64,000 bases of DNA from Chlorokybus atmophyticus (taxonomy: Eukaryota; Streptophyta; Chlorokybophyceae; Chlorokybales; Chlorokybaceae): assembly GCA_009103225.1 (NCBI GenBank), contig RHPI01000193.1:37398-101397 (forward strand), in the 5' to 3' direction. Positions within the stretch are counted from its first letter, which is position 1; each line of letters starts with the position of its first letter. Shown here piece after piece: positions 47,530 to 59,851 of the stretch. Under the pieces are notes generated by a model, which was not told the origin of the DNA, searched no databases, and saw only the letters and a list, made by a program, of their open reading frames with translations. The translations under genes and the position numbers were made by a program.

Positions 47530-49260
47530 TGACTTACGTATTAGGACAAGGCCTGCCTACTGTACCACTGGGCCTAGGCCTACTGTTGGTAATGTACAGT
47601 GATACAAGCCAATGATGTAGCCACCGACAGTGGTACACGTGAGTCGTCTGTGTGTACCTCTGTTGGTACGTGCCGGGTAATGACGGTATATTGTGTGTAA
47701 CTTAGGATACTCTATAAGGCACCCAAGCATGCGAGGTTCTATTATGCATAACATGTTGTACGCGTGCATGATGCGATTAGAAAGCCTTGATACGAGTGCA
47801 TAGTGGGTGCATCGAAATTGGCAGACACACAATTATTACTTGTGAATGTGTGTCTGAATGTGTAGCGTGCTCATGAAAAAGTGTTCATAACTTATCATTC
47901 AGCAAATTCAATGTGTAGGTTAAGCTGAGTTGTGTATATTGTGTAAAGACAAATCAATACATACGCGCAACCTATGGTGGCACCGCGTGTGTGATTGTGC
48001 ATGATACATTCAATAGATATATCAATGCTGATAATAATACGTATGTACTATGGTCACTTTGCGTAACAATTATATAGAGGCATGTAACAAGATTGCGCTG
48101 CCAATGCATGCGCACTTGCTAAGAAAACCTAGGAGGTTTATTCACCAATGAGCAGGTAAGCTATATTGCCTTCCATATTACTCTACAATACATATACTTT
48201 GTGATTATATATGTGTATACATATATAAAGTCTAATTATAACGAGGGCACTCATTGTTGATGAGCTTGTGCGCAAAAATCATGATTACTACACAATTGGT
48301 AGTTACTATCAAACAATTTCTAAAGTGATGAGGTTGTATTTATACCGAAAAAATGTCTATTGATGTAGATGGCCTTTATTGCCTACATGGAGGCTATATT
48401 TCAGCAATGCTTGGCTTTAATCTTAATTATGCTTGCTGCAGATTTCAGCATTATGATGATGTTTATGTTATAGCCGCTTGAGTGTTAATTACACAAAAGC
48501 CTCATGCTCATGAACATAACAACACGCTATATGCTATACGCTATAGCTGCCGAGGTGAACAATTGTTGTGATATATACAAGCTTACTGCTGATGTCACAT
48601 ATTGCTCATCACATAACATTTTAATATATGGGCTAGATTATATGCCGCATGCGATAAGGTTGTGATGCACATGTCAAAGCTTATATTCGTACATTCAAAG
48701 GTTATGAGGTGATATGTATGCGTACGCGCGTTATGTAATAGAGCGAGATTGTGTCATAGCATGTTAACATATTCAAAAGACGAGGGCAATTATTATTGTA
48801 TAGAACAATGTGCATTATGAGATCCGGAATATCTGTTGTGGAGTCACGTTTGCAATGAAACTTTTCATTACAATGCAAGTTTGCTGCTGAACTTTTTACA
48901 TATTCAATACCAAGTGCACGAAGCAATTGCAATTGCAACCACCAATACCATCAGAGCGTTTTGCATGATAACAATCCAGATTGGAAAACAGAGATGGCAT
49001 GATTGACTCATCTTCATGTCGATGACCCCTTGAAAATCAACTATGAGCTACTGATTTCCAACAAGCTAATTCTTAATACCGGTATGTCACACAATTACCC
49101 TGGCTCGCATACCGTGCACATGCACACTTGCATGAATCCGATGGGGTGTCCGGTGGTGTTTTCTCTATAGCGCGTGTTCGCGCGGTGAATTCAAACGCCC
49201 GAAACTTAACCCTAATCTCCTTGTTCCGTTTGCTGCCTGCCTGCTGAGGCGGACGTGGTC
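47530..49260. other. AT-rich spacer, no gene seen
   Basis: Low-complexity AT-rich DNA (strongest at 47850-48950) with no supported coding or RNA gene. Confidence 0.5.
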
Positions 49261-49261
49261 C

Positions 49262-50854
49262 ATGTGGTTGTCGTCGGAGGGTAGGCGCATGCTGGCGGCG
49301 ACTGCAGCTCAGGCTCAGCTGGACACACTTGCTGCTAAGGTTGCCGGGGCGCACGGACCACGGCCGTCAGTAGCCAGCATCAGCGGGGGCGAGCCTGCCT
49401 GCCTGCCTGGCAGACAAGCACACAAGCAGGTAAGAGCGTCATGTTGCTGCGCTGTCTGCTGGTGGCGCTTGTTTATAGCGCTTGCGTGGCTGTGTGGATC
49501 TTACGTCGTAGGAGGAGTCCTGTAAGCGTTTTCAGTTTTATGTTTGAATAGGCTTCTTTACTTTTGGCTGATTGCGCTTGGTTATAGCGCATGTGTGGCT
49601 CTGTGGATTCTGCGGCGTAGAAAGAACTCTCCAAGCCCTCTCAGTAGTTCTTCAGAAGGCTTGCATTGTGGACATGCCGTGACGGGAATTGTGCATAGTG
49701 CTCAGCTGCTGACTATGTCTATTGCCTAGAGCTACTGCCATGACCCTATAGCTGTGTTCGAGCGCATAGTGCAAACGTATGCAGATGCTGTCTTCGTCTC
49801 CATGTTGGAATGCTCCTCTACATGCCGGTGCTGGATGGATGCCAAGCAGGAAGTTGCTTTGCGCCGAACAGCCTCGGGGATTAAAGAGCTGACTGCAAAC
49901 CAGCTGCTAGAGGAGTTTGAGGCCTTGGCAGCGGCAGCAAAGCATGGCATTGTTACCTGGAATCTAACCAACAACGCCATTGCCCCGCCACTTCTCAGGG
50001 AACTTTTTGAGCTTGTCCGGAACAGCAACGTTACGCTGCATGCAACCATGTTAGTGGACTTGGAGGCCAACCGCCTGGGCGCCATGACTGTACAAGACCA
50101 CCAGGCTATCCTTGCCTTGTTCAAGCAATCAAACTTGCGGAGGCTTGTTGTGCGATTTGGGTTTGAGATTTTCATCCCATATCTCAAGCAAGCTTTGGAC
50201 AATGCTGGCATGACAAATCTGTACAACACACGCATCTTTATCTCTCAGCCTTGGCAGGATAGTGCCCTAACAGTCGTGCTCGAAAGACTGGACAAGCAGC
50301 TTGCCTTCTCCGAGCAGAGGGTGGCAAAGCTAGAGCTACGCAAAGATCCAACGGAGCAGTTGAGGCAGCTCAAACGGGACACGAATGACCAGCTGGTTGA
50401 AGAGTGCGTCATTGAAGCAGTTGCCGCGGCTCTTAAGAACCCGGTTACCATCTTGCCAACTCGATATGAGTATGAGGCTCGTGGTGGTGATCTGGACGGC
50501 CTCGTTTCAGGTGTGCATGACGAAAAGGAGGTGATTGTTCTCGTAGAAGCCAAACATAACATGGACACCGCGTGGAGAAAAGCACAAGACGAGTTGTTTT
50601 CTTCATGTAACTACTGGGAGTACTTGTGTGCAAACGTTGGTAATTTGGAGGAGGACGAGGAGACGGATGCCACGCAGCTACGCGTGGCAAAAAATCGTGA
50701 CCGCAAGGTTATGTTTGCCTTTGGTGCCTGTAAGTTTTCAGACAGTGTTGCTAGCAAGCGGTTTGGTAGCATCAAGACAGATTGGTTTCGAGTTGTTCCG
50801 GAACCACGCGGCAAGTTTGTTGCCAAGCATTGGCAAGGTGGTAACATAGAGTAG
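49262..50854 (+). CDS. Uncharacterised protein with PD-(D/E)XK nuclease-like signature
   Basis: Proposed exons 49262-49429 and 49730-50854 are joined in phase 0 (donor CAG|GTAAGAG, acceptor TTGCCTAG), giving about 430 residues. The long second exon is clearly coding. Its C-terminal half has EECVIEAVAAAL, then GGDLDGLV (Asp about 310-312) and, after an acidic turn, VIVLVEAKHN (Glu329-Lys331). An Asp followed about 18 residues later by hydrophobic-Glu-x-Lys, behind a Glu-bearing helix, is the PD-(D/E)XK restriction-nuclease-like pattern. A following helix with NYWEYL fits this fold. The N-terminal 200 residues have no recognised domain. The same fold occurs in eukaryotic Crinkler-type and mobile-element proteins, but I cannot place it in one. 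The first exon and the start codon are inferred; the nearest ATG inside exon 2 would be at about 49803. Confidence 0.65.
49460..49627 (+). repeat. Duplicated exon-like unit encoding a membrane segment
   Basis: Two units at about 49460-49518 and 49569-49627, offset by 109 bp, encode LVYSACVAVWILRRRRSP and LGYSACVALWILRRRKNSP. Most differences are at third codon positions. Both lie inside the proposed intron of the nuclease-like gene. Confidence 0.75.
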
Positions 50855-50859
50855 TGATG

Positions 50860-51580
50860 AGGGCTGGCAACAGTTAGCAACCTTGTCAACGTGTATGCAA
50901 AGACAGCCAAGCATTAAGTAGTGTACAGTCCTCGTGCATGCGCACTAGAGAGCAACGGCACACAGCGAGTAAGTGCACAAGAGTTCGAAGCATGCCGACA
51001 CACTATACAGAGTGAAGGTACAAAAACCCTACTCAGCTGTCACACAGTACTGCTGCGCTTCACCCAATGCGGGAGCCGGTGGATGAGGAAGAGCGGGGGG
51101 TAAATGGAGGGGAACGAAAAAGGAGTCTGTGTTTGCTGCTCGTTGCTGCTGCACATCCCCACTTCAATGTGAAATCGCTGATTGTAGCCAATTCGAGCTG
51201 GTACCTACAATTGCTTGCATACATGGCTAACAAGTGTTCGAAGCTGTAGTGGTAATATCAGGGTAGTCATACAATTAGGCAAGCAAAACTGACTGCCAAG
51301 CATAAACCATGCAGACCATGCCTGTGCGACAAAACTTGCAAACACTTACAGCAGGACACAGGAGCTCGCATATCATCCTATTCGCGTGATCCAAGCATGC
51401 ATCTATAACACTCAGACCCTCACGTCTGTTGGAGTTTTCTCCAATTTACTCACGAATCTCAAAGCCCATACACACATGCAACCAAGTTACCAATTGCAAC
51501 GGGCACCTGGCATGCACAACGTGCGCCATGATAGCGTGCGGCCAACACTCACCCAAACTAGCTAGACCTAAGCCCTCACT
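50860..51580. other. Spacer between convergent genes, no gene seen
   Basis: Lies between the 3' ends of the nuclease-like gene (plus) and eIF5B (minus). No coding or RNA gene supported. Confidence 0.5.
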
Positions 51581-51584
51581 ATCA

Positions 51585-54500
51585 CTATGGAATGCTGAAA
51601 ACTTTCTTGAGGCGTACCACAAGCTGCCAATCTTCCTTGCTGAGGTCATTGCGAAAGTTTTCTTTGAGCAGGTCGATGGAGCGCCTCGACACTCTGCTAA
51701 CCAGCTCGTCCTGTGCATCAAAGTGTCTACCAAACATCTTTTGCGCTTCATCAGGACTTGTGCTTTGGATCTTGACTGCGACAGCCTGCACACAACAGCA
51801 AGCAGGACAAGGACAGGTCACGGGCGCAAGAAGCATGGTTCAGCTGCACGCATGTGCAACAAAATCCCAACCTGGCCCCGCGTGGCCTTGTCCTGAGCCT
51901 TGTGGTTGTTCTCTATCGATGCAACCTTGCCGATATCAATGAACTCCCTGGAAGGTATGCACAAAGGAGTGCCTATGCGCAGCACCCCCGCCAGGACATC
52001 AACACCGAGCACGATGGGGTCTTTCTGTAGCGCACAAGTGTGTTGGTACCGACCATGCTGCCAGGACAGACAGGCATGCAGACCAACAACCATGCGCAAT
52101 GCGGGAATTTGCCTGATTGAAGACATTGTTGGGGATAATCTTGAGCACGCACGGGAAGACGGCCTCCTCTGCAGAATCTCTGCGTGCTGCTTCCCGCACA
52201 CCAGCCATGTATGCTGTGAACTGTATTGGAGCAGCCAGACGTTATTGAACAATCATGTCAGGCATAGCGTTGTTGCCACTTGCCAACCTGAAACGCACTG
52301 AGGAAAGTACCTGATCAAAGAGGTGGTAGATGATGTCAGCAGTGAATATCCGGACTCCCAACTCGTCTGCCATCTCACGAGCCTCTGGTGTGACCTGCAT
52401 AATCAATTCCGACCCATCAGCAAAGTAGGGATGTGTGCTACACGCACGACACATAATCAGATACCAGTGGCGCTACACTCCAGCAACTGACTGGCACGTC
52501 CCCTGACCTTGACATCGAAGCACAGGATAACGGCGTACTCTTTCTTGTTGCGCTCCAACATGACACTAGCGCGCATGATCTCTTTCTTATGCACAGGGCC
52601 AATGCCAATGCCACTGACAGGAATGTTGACCTGCCAAAGTATGCCAGTCAGCCAACTGTCACATGTCACAGCTTTTGGGAGTATACGCGCAGCAGCGCAC
52701 CTCTGGCGACTTGAGAAACGTGAGGAGGGCCTCAAGCGAGCCGAGTGTGCTAGCCTGCACGCAAACGCCCAAGCCGCTCTTGTCAACAGAGCTCAGGATG
52801 CTCTCAAAGTCCTGCATGGCTTCCTCCTTCACGTCATCCTCATCCTGATCGGGCCCAACCACGTACAGCTGCGTGCCCGCGACAGCATGCTCGAGACCCT
52901 GAGAGGCGATGCAGATACAGGAGGTCAACGACACACAAGCAGTAAAAGTTGTTTTGCAGGTCACACAATCACAGCATACGCACGCACGCTTTCAACAAGG
53001 AAAACACTTACATGAGCTGCTATCTTGATGCCCATGGCGGCCTTGATCTCCTTGTGGTGCAGGTAAGAGCCCTTCACTCGCAGCTCTTTCATCGGATGGG
53101 GAGTCAGCAACGACCGGATGCTGGTCACAATTGGCCCCTGCATGCCGCACACCACGATCCTGTCGCCTTCATGTAGCACTCCGTTCACAAGAACCACATC
53201 GATTGTCGTGCTGTTCAACGACACAGACATCCGTTAGCGTGGGTTTGCACAAATTAGCGTCAGTGGTAAGCTGGGGCTCACCCATGGCCTTCCACCATCT
53301 TGACCTCAAGCACAGTGCACTGCAGCTCGGAGACAAATGCTAGCTTCTCGCCCATCATCTTCTCCGTCAACTTGACAAGGAGCAGCAGCAAGTCGGGTAC
53401 ACCTTCGCCGGTAATAGCCGATGTTGGGACCACAGAGACGAACTGCGACGCCACATGTTGTTAAGCGACCAAGCCACGTGTGCAAAGCCATGACGAGCAG
53501 CCATCATCGGAGAACACACCTTGCGCGCATCTGGGTTCTTGTAGTACAGTGCGGCATTCAACCCCTGTTCTGCCAACGCAGTCATGCTTTCTGCCAGCCT
53601 CTGCTCAAACTCAGTTTGCACAAACGGCTTTTGACTCTTGAGCGCGTCCCTGATGGGTGCGTTGGGCTGCGGTTGCCAATCGTACATGCGATCAACCTGA
53701 CACAAGGGGTGTCAAAGTCAGTGGCATGCTGTGCTTTGAGACGCGGTGGAGAATAACAACACGCACACAATCACCTTGTTCAGCGCTACAACGAAAGGGG
53801 TTTTTCGCATCTTTAGCAAGTTGATGGACTCGATGGTCTGTGGCTCCAGACCATGCATGATATCAATGACCAGTATGGCAATGTCACATAGCGAGGAACC
53901 ACGCGAGCGCAGGTTGGTGAAGGACTCGTGTCCAGGGGTGTCGATAACCAGCAAGCCAGGCACCTGCAGCGCCTCGTGGTGAACATTTGCCTTACACACA
54001 GGACGATATGGACACACTGTGTCAAGAATGCGGGTTCAACCTTAGTGATCACGTCTTGCATCAAGGAAGCCGTGCGCTCCTTGATGGCGTCCATTGGGAA
54101 GTACGTGGCACCAATCTGCTGAGTAATGCCTCCCGCCTCTCCTTCCTGTAACCCACAAGCATATGTCATTGTGAACAATGTGCAGGAAATGTGGCGGCTT
54201 CAGGACCAAGAAGCAAGCAATGCGAACCTGCACGTTGGTGCGCCGGATCTTGTCAAGGAGCTTGGTTTTGCCCGTGTCCACGTGCCCCAGAATGCAGCAG
54301 ATGGGAGACCGCAAATCGCCTTCATCGTGGCTGGCAGGAGGCTTCGCCGCACTTCCATTGGACATTGGCTTCTTCTCCTGTTTTGCTTCACCCTCTTTGA
54401 CGGATTTGGCTGGTGAAGTGCCCCTTGCAGCTGGTTTCTCAGCAGCAGGCTTCTTCTCCAGCGTCCTTGTCCTTTCAGCCTCGGACTTGGCAGCAAGGCT

Positions 54501-57500
54501 GACCGTCTCCTCCTCCTCTTCCTCCTATTGCAACACAAGGCCATACACTTCAGCCTGCCAAGCAGGCCGCAACGGCAGCAGTGTGTGACAACTAGCATTG
54601 ATCTTGGCCATGTACCTCCTCTTCTTCAAGGGTGCCTTTCCTTTTCACAGGAGGCAAAACAATGTCCTCCGCATCCCAGCTTTTGGCATCCCACTCCTCT
54701 TCCTCTTCCTCCTCTTCTTCTGCGGGAGCCGCCAATGCAACGGTCTCCTCTTCAGCTGCAGCAGCCGCAGCCTCCTGCTCTGCTTCAAGCTGCTCAGTTT
54801 CCAAATCTGTGGTAGGCACCTGTGCACAATGCACAGTCAGAGAAGTAAACTGCATTCAGCAAAGTATTGCTACTGGACACGAAACCCACCGCAGTAGTTT
54901 CTGGCGCCTCAGCCAGAGATTCAGAGACACTCTCCTGCTGCTCCGGCTTGGCCTTCTTCTTCTTGCCATACACAACCTGCGATAGGCATGCCAAGCCTCT
55001 CATAAGCTCCAATGGCAATCAAACCACCAAATACACCAGTCGGTCAACAACGCCAGCAACAACAACAACACTGCTTTGGCCGACTGACCTTCTCTTTCTT
55101 CGGACGCATGGCACCGCCCTCCTCGCCCTCATCACGGGCCTCACGCTCGTCATCGAGTTTCTGCTGTGCCAGCAGCTGCTCGCGCATCATGGCAAGGCGG
55201 CGGGCCTCGGCGCGCTGCTTCTCGTTCAGGTATGTTCCTGCATTGGAACAAGCCGCAGTCAGAAAACAAGACCTCCCGCATCACGGGGCTCTCACTGATT
55301 CTTGCCCACCCTCTTTCTTCTTTTGCGCAATCTTTTCCTTCTCCCTCTGCTTTTTCAACTTCTTCGCCTCTTCTTTCAGCCTCTCCTCTTCCAAGCGCCT
55401 TGCCTCCTCCTGCAGCAAACAGAAGCCAACATCAGCACAACTACTAGGGCAGAGCAGATCGCATGCAAAGCTGACACACACTGGCTATGACATTCATATA
55501 GGTCGCACCTCCTGCTCTTTTCGTATCCTCTCCTCCTCTTCTTGCTTGCGGCGGTCTTCCTCCTCCTGCATCTTTGCCAGCCTTTCCTGCATCGCGCGAA
55601 CTTTTGCCGACACTTTTTTCTGCTCAGCAGGCTTCCCCCCTTTGGCAGCAGGAGCAGCAGGCTGCTCAGCCGCCTTCTGCTCGTCAGCAGGCTGCTCTTG
55701 CTCTCCTTCACCTGCCTGCTAGACACATATACACCTTAAGGCATGGAAGGGGTGCCAAACCAACCTGGAGAATGTACCTTGCCCGCTGCTGCCTTCGCTT
55801 TCTTCTTGTCCTTCTTTTTCTTGTTCTTGCTGGCAGTCTCCTCCTCAGCTTTGGCAGCGCCTTCGGCATCATCCGCGGGTGCTGGCTCAGCGGCGACGGC
55901 CTCTGCCGGCGGTGCGCACAGCTTCGATGAAGGCACGGGGGCCTCCTTGGGGGCCTCAAGTTGTGCGAGCAGTGCATCAATGTCCTCGTCATCGTTGGCG
56001 GCTGTCGCTTGGGCCCCACCCTTCTTCCCTTTCTTCTTGACCTTCTTTGACGCTTGCTCTGCAGCAGGCTTTGGCGTTTCCAACTGCGCGACAATGGCAT
56101 CGACACCGTTGTCTTTAGGCACCTGCTCTGCTGCCTGTGCCTTGGGCTTCTTCTTCTTTTTCATTCCGGCAAACATGTCCGCGTCCACATCCTGCGTAAA
56201 CCCAGCATAGAGCTAATACATAGGAGCCGCAAAGACACCACATCACCATCACAGGGCAGGGAAGTGAGCGTGCGTGCATGCATGCAACCAGTACTGCACC
56301 TCAATCACTGGAGGTGTGCTGGGCTCGTCCTGCTCATCCTCATCATCTGCCAGGGTTGCCCAAAGCGAAGCGCGGGACGGGGCCGCCTCTTCCTCCTCCT
56401 CCTCCTCCTCCTCGTCATCCACCTCCGTGACCTGGTGCCCATGAACACAGCTGCAGTGACACAATCATCCCACATTGCAACCATTGCAGAAAATCATAAC
56501 TTAAGTGGCAGTACCTTGCTCACTGTTGGTTTCCCCTTCTGTGTACCCTTCCCCTTCTTTTTGTTCTTGCTGCTTGCAACCTCTTCAACAGGCTCGTCCT
56601 GCTCCTGCCCATCCTCATCATCTGCCAGAGCTGCCCAGAGCGAAGCGCGAGACGGGGCCGCAGCCTCCTCCTCCTCCTCGTGCTCTTTATCATCAGCCAC
56701 CTCCTCCTTCACCTGGTGCCATACACACAACCACCTTCAGCAGTAGTACAGCCATCACATTGCACCCTTTGCAACCTATGTAATCCAAGTGGCAGTACCT
56801 TGCTCACTACTGGTTTCCCCTTCTGTTTTCCCTTCCCCTTCTTTTGGTTCTTACTGCTAGCAGCCTCTTCTGCAGCTTGCGACTCCTGCGCGGGTTCCTC
56901 ACTCTTTTCCAATGCTGGCGAAGGTGCGGGAAGCTCCTTGGGTGCCTCAAATTGTGCGAGCAGAGCGTCAATGTCCTCTTCATCACGCGCTTGGGCCCCT
57001 CCCTTCTTCCCTTTCTTTTTGACCTTCTTTGACGCTTGCTCTGCAGCAGGCTTTGGCGCTTCCAACTGCGCGAGGATGGCATCGACATCATCGTCATTGT
57101 CTGGCACCTGCTGATCCCCTGCGGTTGCCTTGCCCTTGGCCTTCTTTTTCTTCTTTATGCCCGAAAACATGTCTGCATCAACATCCTGCCAAACAAGCAT
57201 GGGGAATATTGGAAAACAAGCACGTCGCAAATGCTAAGCTGCCCTACTAGTTGTGCTGTAAATGCTATTGCAGTCTACGCATGCTTCTGAACAGGTAAAA
57301 CATGAAAGCACGATATCACAACACCATAACAGAGCCTGCAATCACAACATGCATGAAATCGCACCTCAATTACAGGAGCTGTGCTGGGCGCGTCCTTCTC
57401 CTCCTCCTCCTCGTCCTGTTCCTGCTCATCTTCATCTCCGTCTCCATCTTCATTTGCCAGGAGTGCCCAAAGCGAAGCACGCGAAGGGGCCGCCTCAGCT

Positions 57501-57571
57501 GCCTCCTCGTCCTCCTCGTCATCGTCATCCAGCGGCTCCTTCTCCTCGCGTAACGGCTTTTGAGGCGCCAT
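51585..57571 (-). CDS. EIF5B: Eukaryotic translation initiation factor 5B (IF2-type GTPase)
   Basis: Twenty-two exons, 5' to 3': 57571-57365, 57185-56799, 56712-56515, 56431-56300, 56191-55778, 55718-55509, 55409-55310, 55237-55089, 54976-54890, 54819-54616, 54524-54228, 54145-54041, 53990-53775, 53696-53520, 53442-53282, 53210-53012, 52898-52701, 52630-52508, 52394-52311, 52220-52113, 52024-51872, 51785-51585. Together they encode 1,369 residues. Residues 1 to about 765 are a charged Lys/Glu-rich region; exons 1-5 contain duplicated units (SRASLWA and DVDADMF). The GTPase has G1 GHVDTGKT (776-783), G3 DTPGHE (847), G4 NKVD (901-904, split by an intron) and G5 SAITGEG (969). The beta-barrel and C-terminal domains follow to KKVFSIP. 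It promotes joining of the 60S subunit in the cytosol, with GTP hydrolysis. All but two introns are in phase 0. Exon 6 has two possible acceptors three bases apart; the intron after exon 20 begins with GC. Confidence 0.96.
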
Positions 57572-57800
57572 CAAGTAGATCCTGTATCCAGCAGCAGCAA
57601 CAGCCCTCTACAGCTACCGACCGCCTCCGCCGCGGACGACGACGCTGTCCTGGACAACGCCAGCCACACCGCCGCCTCCTTGTGTGTGACGCCCAACACA
57701 CCTCCAGTATGTGGCTGCTTCGAATTAGGGTTTAGTCGCTGCGACCTACTGGAGGTTGCTGTTACCTTCCTGACAGCTTCATCGATAAAACTACCAGTAT

Positions 57801-57909
57801 ACATTGTCAACTTGACAATGTCCAGTGACCCCTCGAACAGTCTATTGAAGTGGTCATTGATAGCAATACCTACCAGGAACATTTTGATGTACCTACCAGG
57901 TAGGTACAT
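57801..57909. repeat. Two short hairpins upstream of eIF5B
   Basis: ACATTGTCAA-C-TTGACAATGT at 57801-57821 and ATGTACCTAC-CAG-GTAGGTACAT at 57887-57909, both with perfect 10-bp arms, 230-340 bp upstream of the eIF5B start. Confidence 0.85.
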
Positions 57910-57929
57910 TGATATTTTATTACAGGAAT

Positions 57930-59850
57930 GCTGATAGCAGAGGAAGCTGATACAGCTTGGTGGCCACTGTCTTCATCGACAATGGTAGGCTTGAATATGT
58001 GGTTGCAAAATGGCGCCATTAAATTCAAAGCACAATTGTGAGCGATATTACCGATATTACCGATGTTTAAAGAGGCAAACAAACGGGTTGCAGAATGCTG
58101 CTATTGCTTTTGCTGCCGCGACAAACTTTACTGGATTTACATGATTTGCAATTGCCTCTTACTATTGCTTTCATATCATCGAACATGATGTATATGGTGC
58201 ATGTCATACGTCAACCAGCGATACTATACAGTGTGCACGAAGTTGTGAGTTGACTGGCGAAGATGACACGCATGTTTGATGTGTGTGTTTACTCTTCATG
58301 CCAAACGTTACGAGGAGATATATTACTTATTGTAATGTACGTAATAATATATTATAAATCATCATCATCTAATTATACAAGCAACAGGGCATGATACAAA
58401 GATAACTGGAAAACCGAAAGAATCGCAAAACCTCGCATCTTGGTATACAGCATCGTATATACAATACAAATACGTTCAACGCAATGAAAGTTGCAATGAA
58501 CTCTATGACCAATCACTATGCACAAGCACATTGCGTAACACGTAATAGCATGCATCAAGCTTTTAGACGCATGTGAAGTGTGATATGAATTGGCATTTGC
58601 GCGAGAGCGAATCAACATCACCCAGAGATCTATACGTCGATGTCTTGGTGAAATTGCAAGAGTTTTTATTATGAGAGGATGTTATGTTCAAAATCTCACA
58701 TCGAGATGCAGAGTTATCAGCCTTTATTGATCAATAACATTAAACATAACTTATTAAAGGTTGTGTCGCGACCCGTTGAACTATGCTACACCACTTATAT
58801 GGGTCAACGTCTGTGGCATAATGCAACCGTTAGATGCCCCGCCATCTCATTACTCATTTCATCATGCAAGCGAGCGGAGTAATTGCTATAATTGCCAGGC
58901 TACAGATGTTTGATCGACAAGCATCTCAACGTGTATAGCTTTTTAATCAGCTCATTCGATTTATGTCCATTAGCATTTACAATACGGCATGTATCTAGTA
59001 TCTAGGACTCCATCTGTGCAATCATACCTTTTTCATTAAAAGGTTATAGACGAGCAAAACAGGTATACAAAAAAGTAGAGCTTGTACTTTTGTAAGATAC
59101 ATATTGTTTTTGAATAAAATGCCATTGGCAATGCGAGAATTTTTTGAGCTTTTGTACGATTTAGTACATATCATACTGTACAACAAATATCATGCCTTCT
59201 CATACCGCATGTATACGAATTTGTCATTATGTTCATGTGTAAAAGGATGTTACACAACGACGGCTACAGAACTTTGCATTGAGATTATAATGTGTGACAT
59301 AGTGCATGCTGGCATTTGCACAACACTAGTCATCATAGACTCATTTTGCAACTCTTCTAGCAAATGTACATGTGTTGCACAACTCCATAAAATAACATGT
59401 TTGACCTTGAGACATCTCATGTCTCTCGTGCAAACCACCGGGTATAAAGAACGCTTCATGCGACATGACTTCATGTGCACGGTGGATGATGCGGAAATCA
59501 ACCAAAGCTGCATTGAACCGTTATCTAATCCGCATGAACGAGTACGAAAACTGGCTTCATAATTCCAAAACGGGTGGCTCTCGTTGAGCGCGACCTGACT
59601 GCATCTTTTGACATGGATAAGGGAGGGCAAGCAGCAAAAAGACCAGTCGCCCGGACTGCACAGCTGTAATCTACGAACCACTCGTCGCGCGACGCTGTGC
59701 GTGGGGATCAGGCGGGCGGCGGCGAGGGCGTGGGCGAGGGCAAGGACAAGCAGGAGGACGGCGAGGTGGGGTTGTGGGTGTGTTGGTGACACAGAGAGAA
59801 AAGTAGGGAGGGAACCAGAAAGACATACCCCACTCAGACACATCACCAGC
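57930..59850. other. AT-rich spacer, no gene seen
   Basis: Includes an open stretch at 59104-59562 (152 codons) of AT-driven composition with no motif. The last 250 bp are GC-richer and probably hold the ATPC promoter. Confidence 0.45.
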
Positions 59851-59851
59851 A

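Noticed and set aside
50960-51010. tRNA B-box-like GAGTTCGAAGC
   Set aside because: No A box, no acceptor stem or cloverleaf around it.
53718-57934. Long plus-strand ORFs over the eIF5B gene
   Set aside because: Poly-Ser/Leu/Ala shadows of the Lys/Glu-rich minus-strand exons; no plus-strand splice logic.
59104-59562. 152-codon open stretch upstream of ATPC
   Set aside because: AT-driven composition, many Cys/His/Tyr, no motif, no splice context; best explained by chance in AT-rich spacer.
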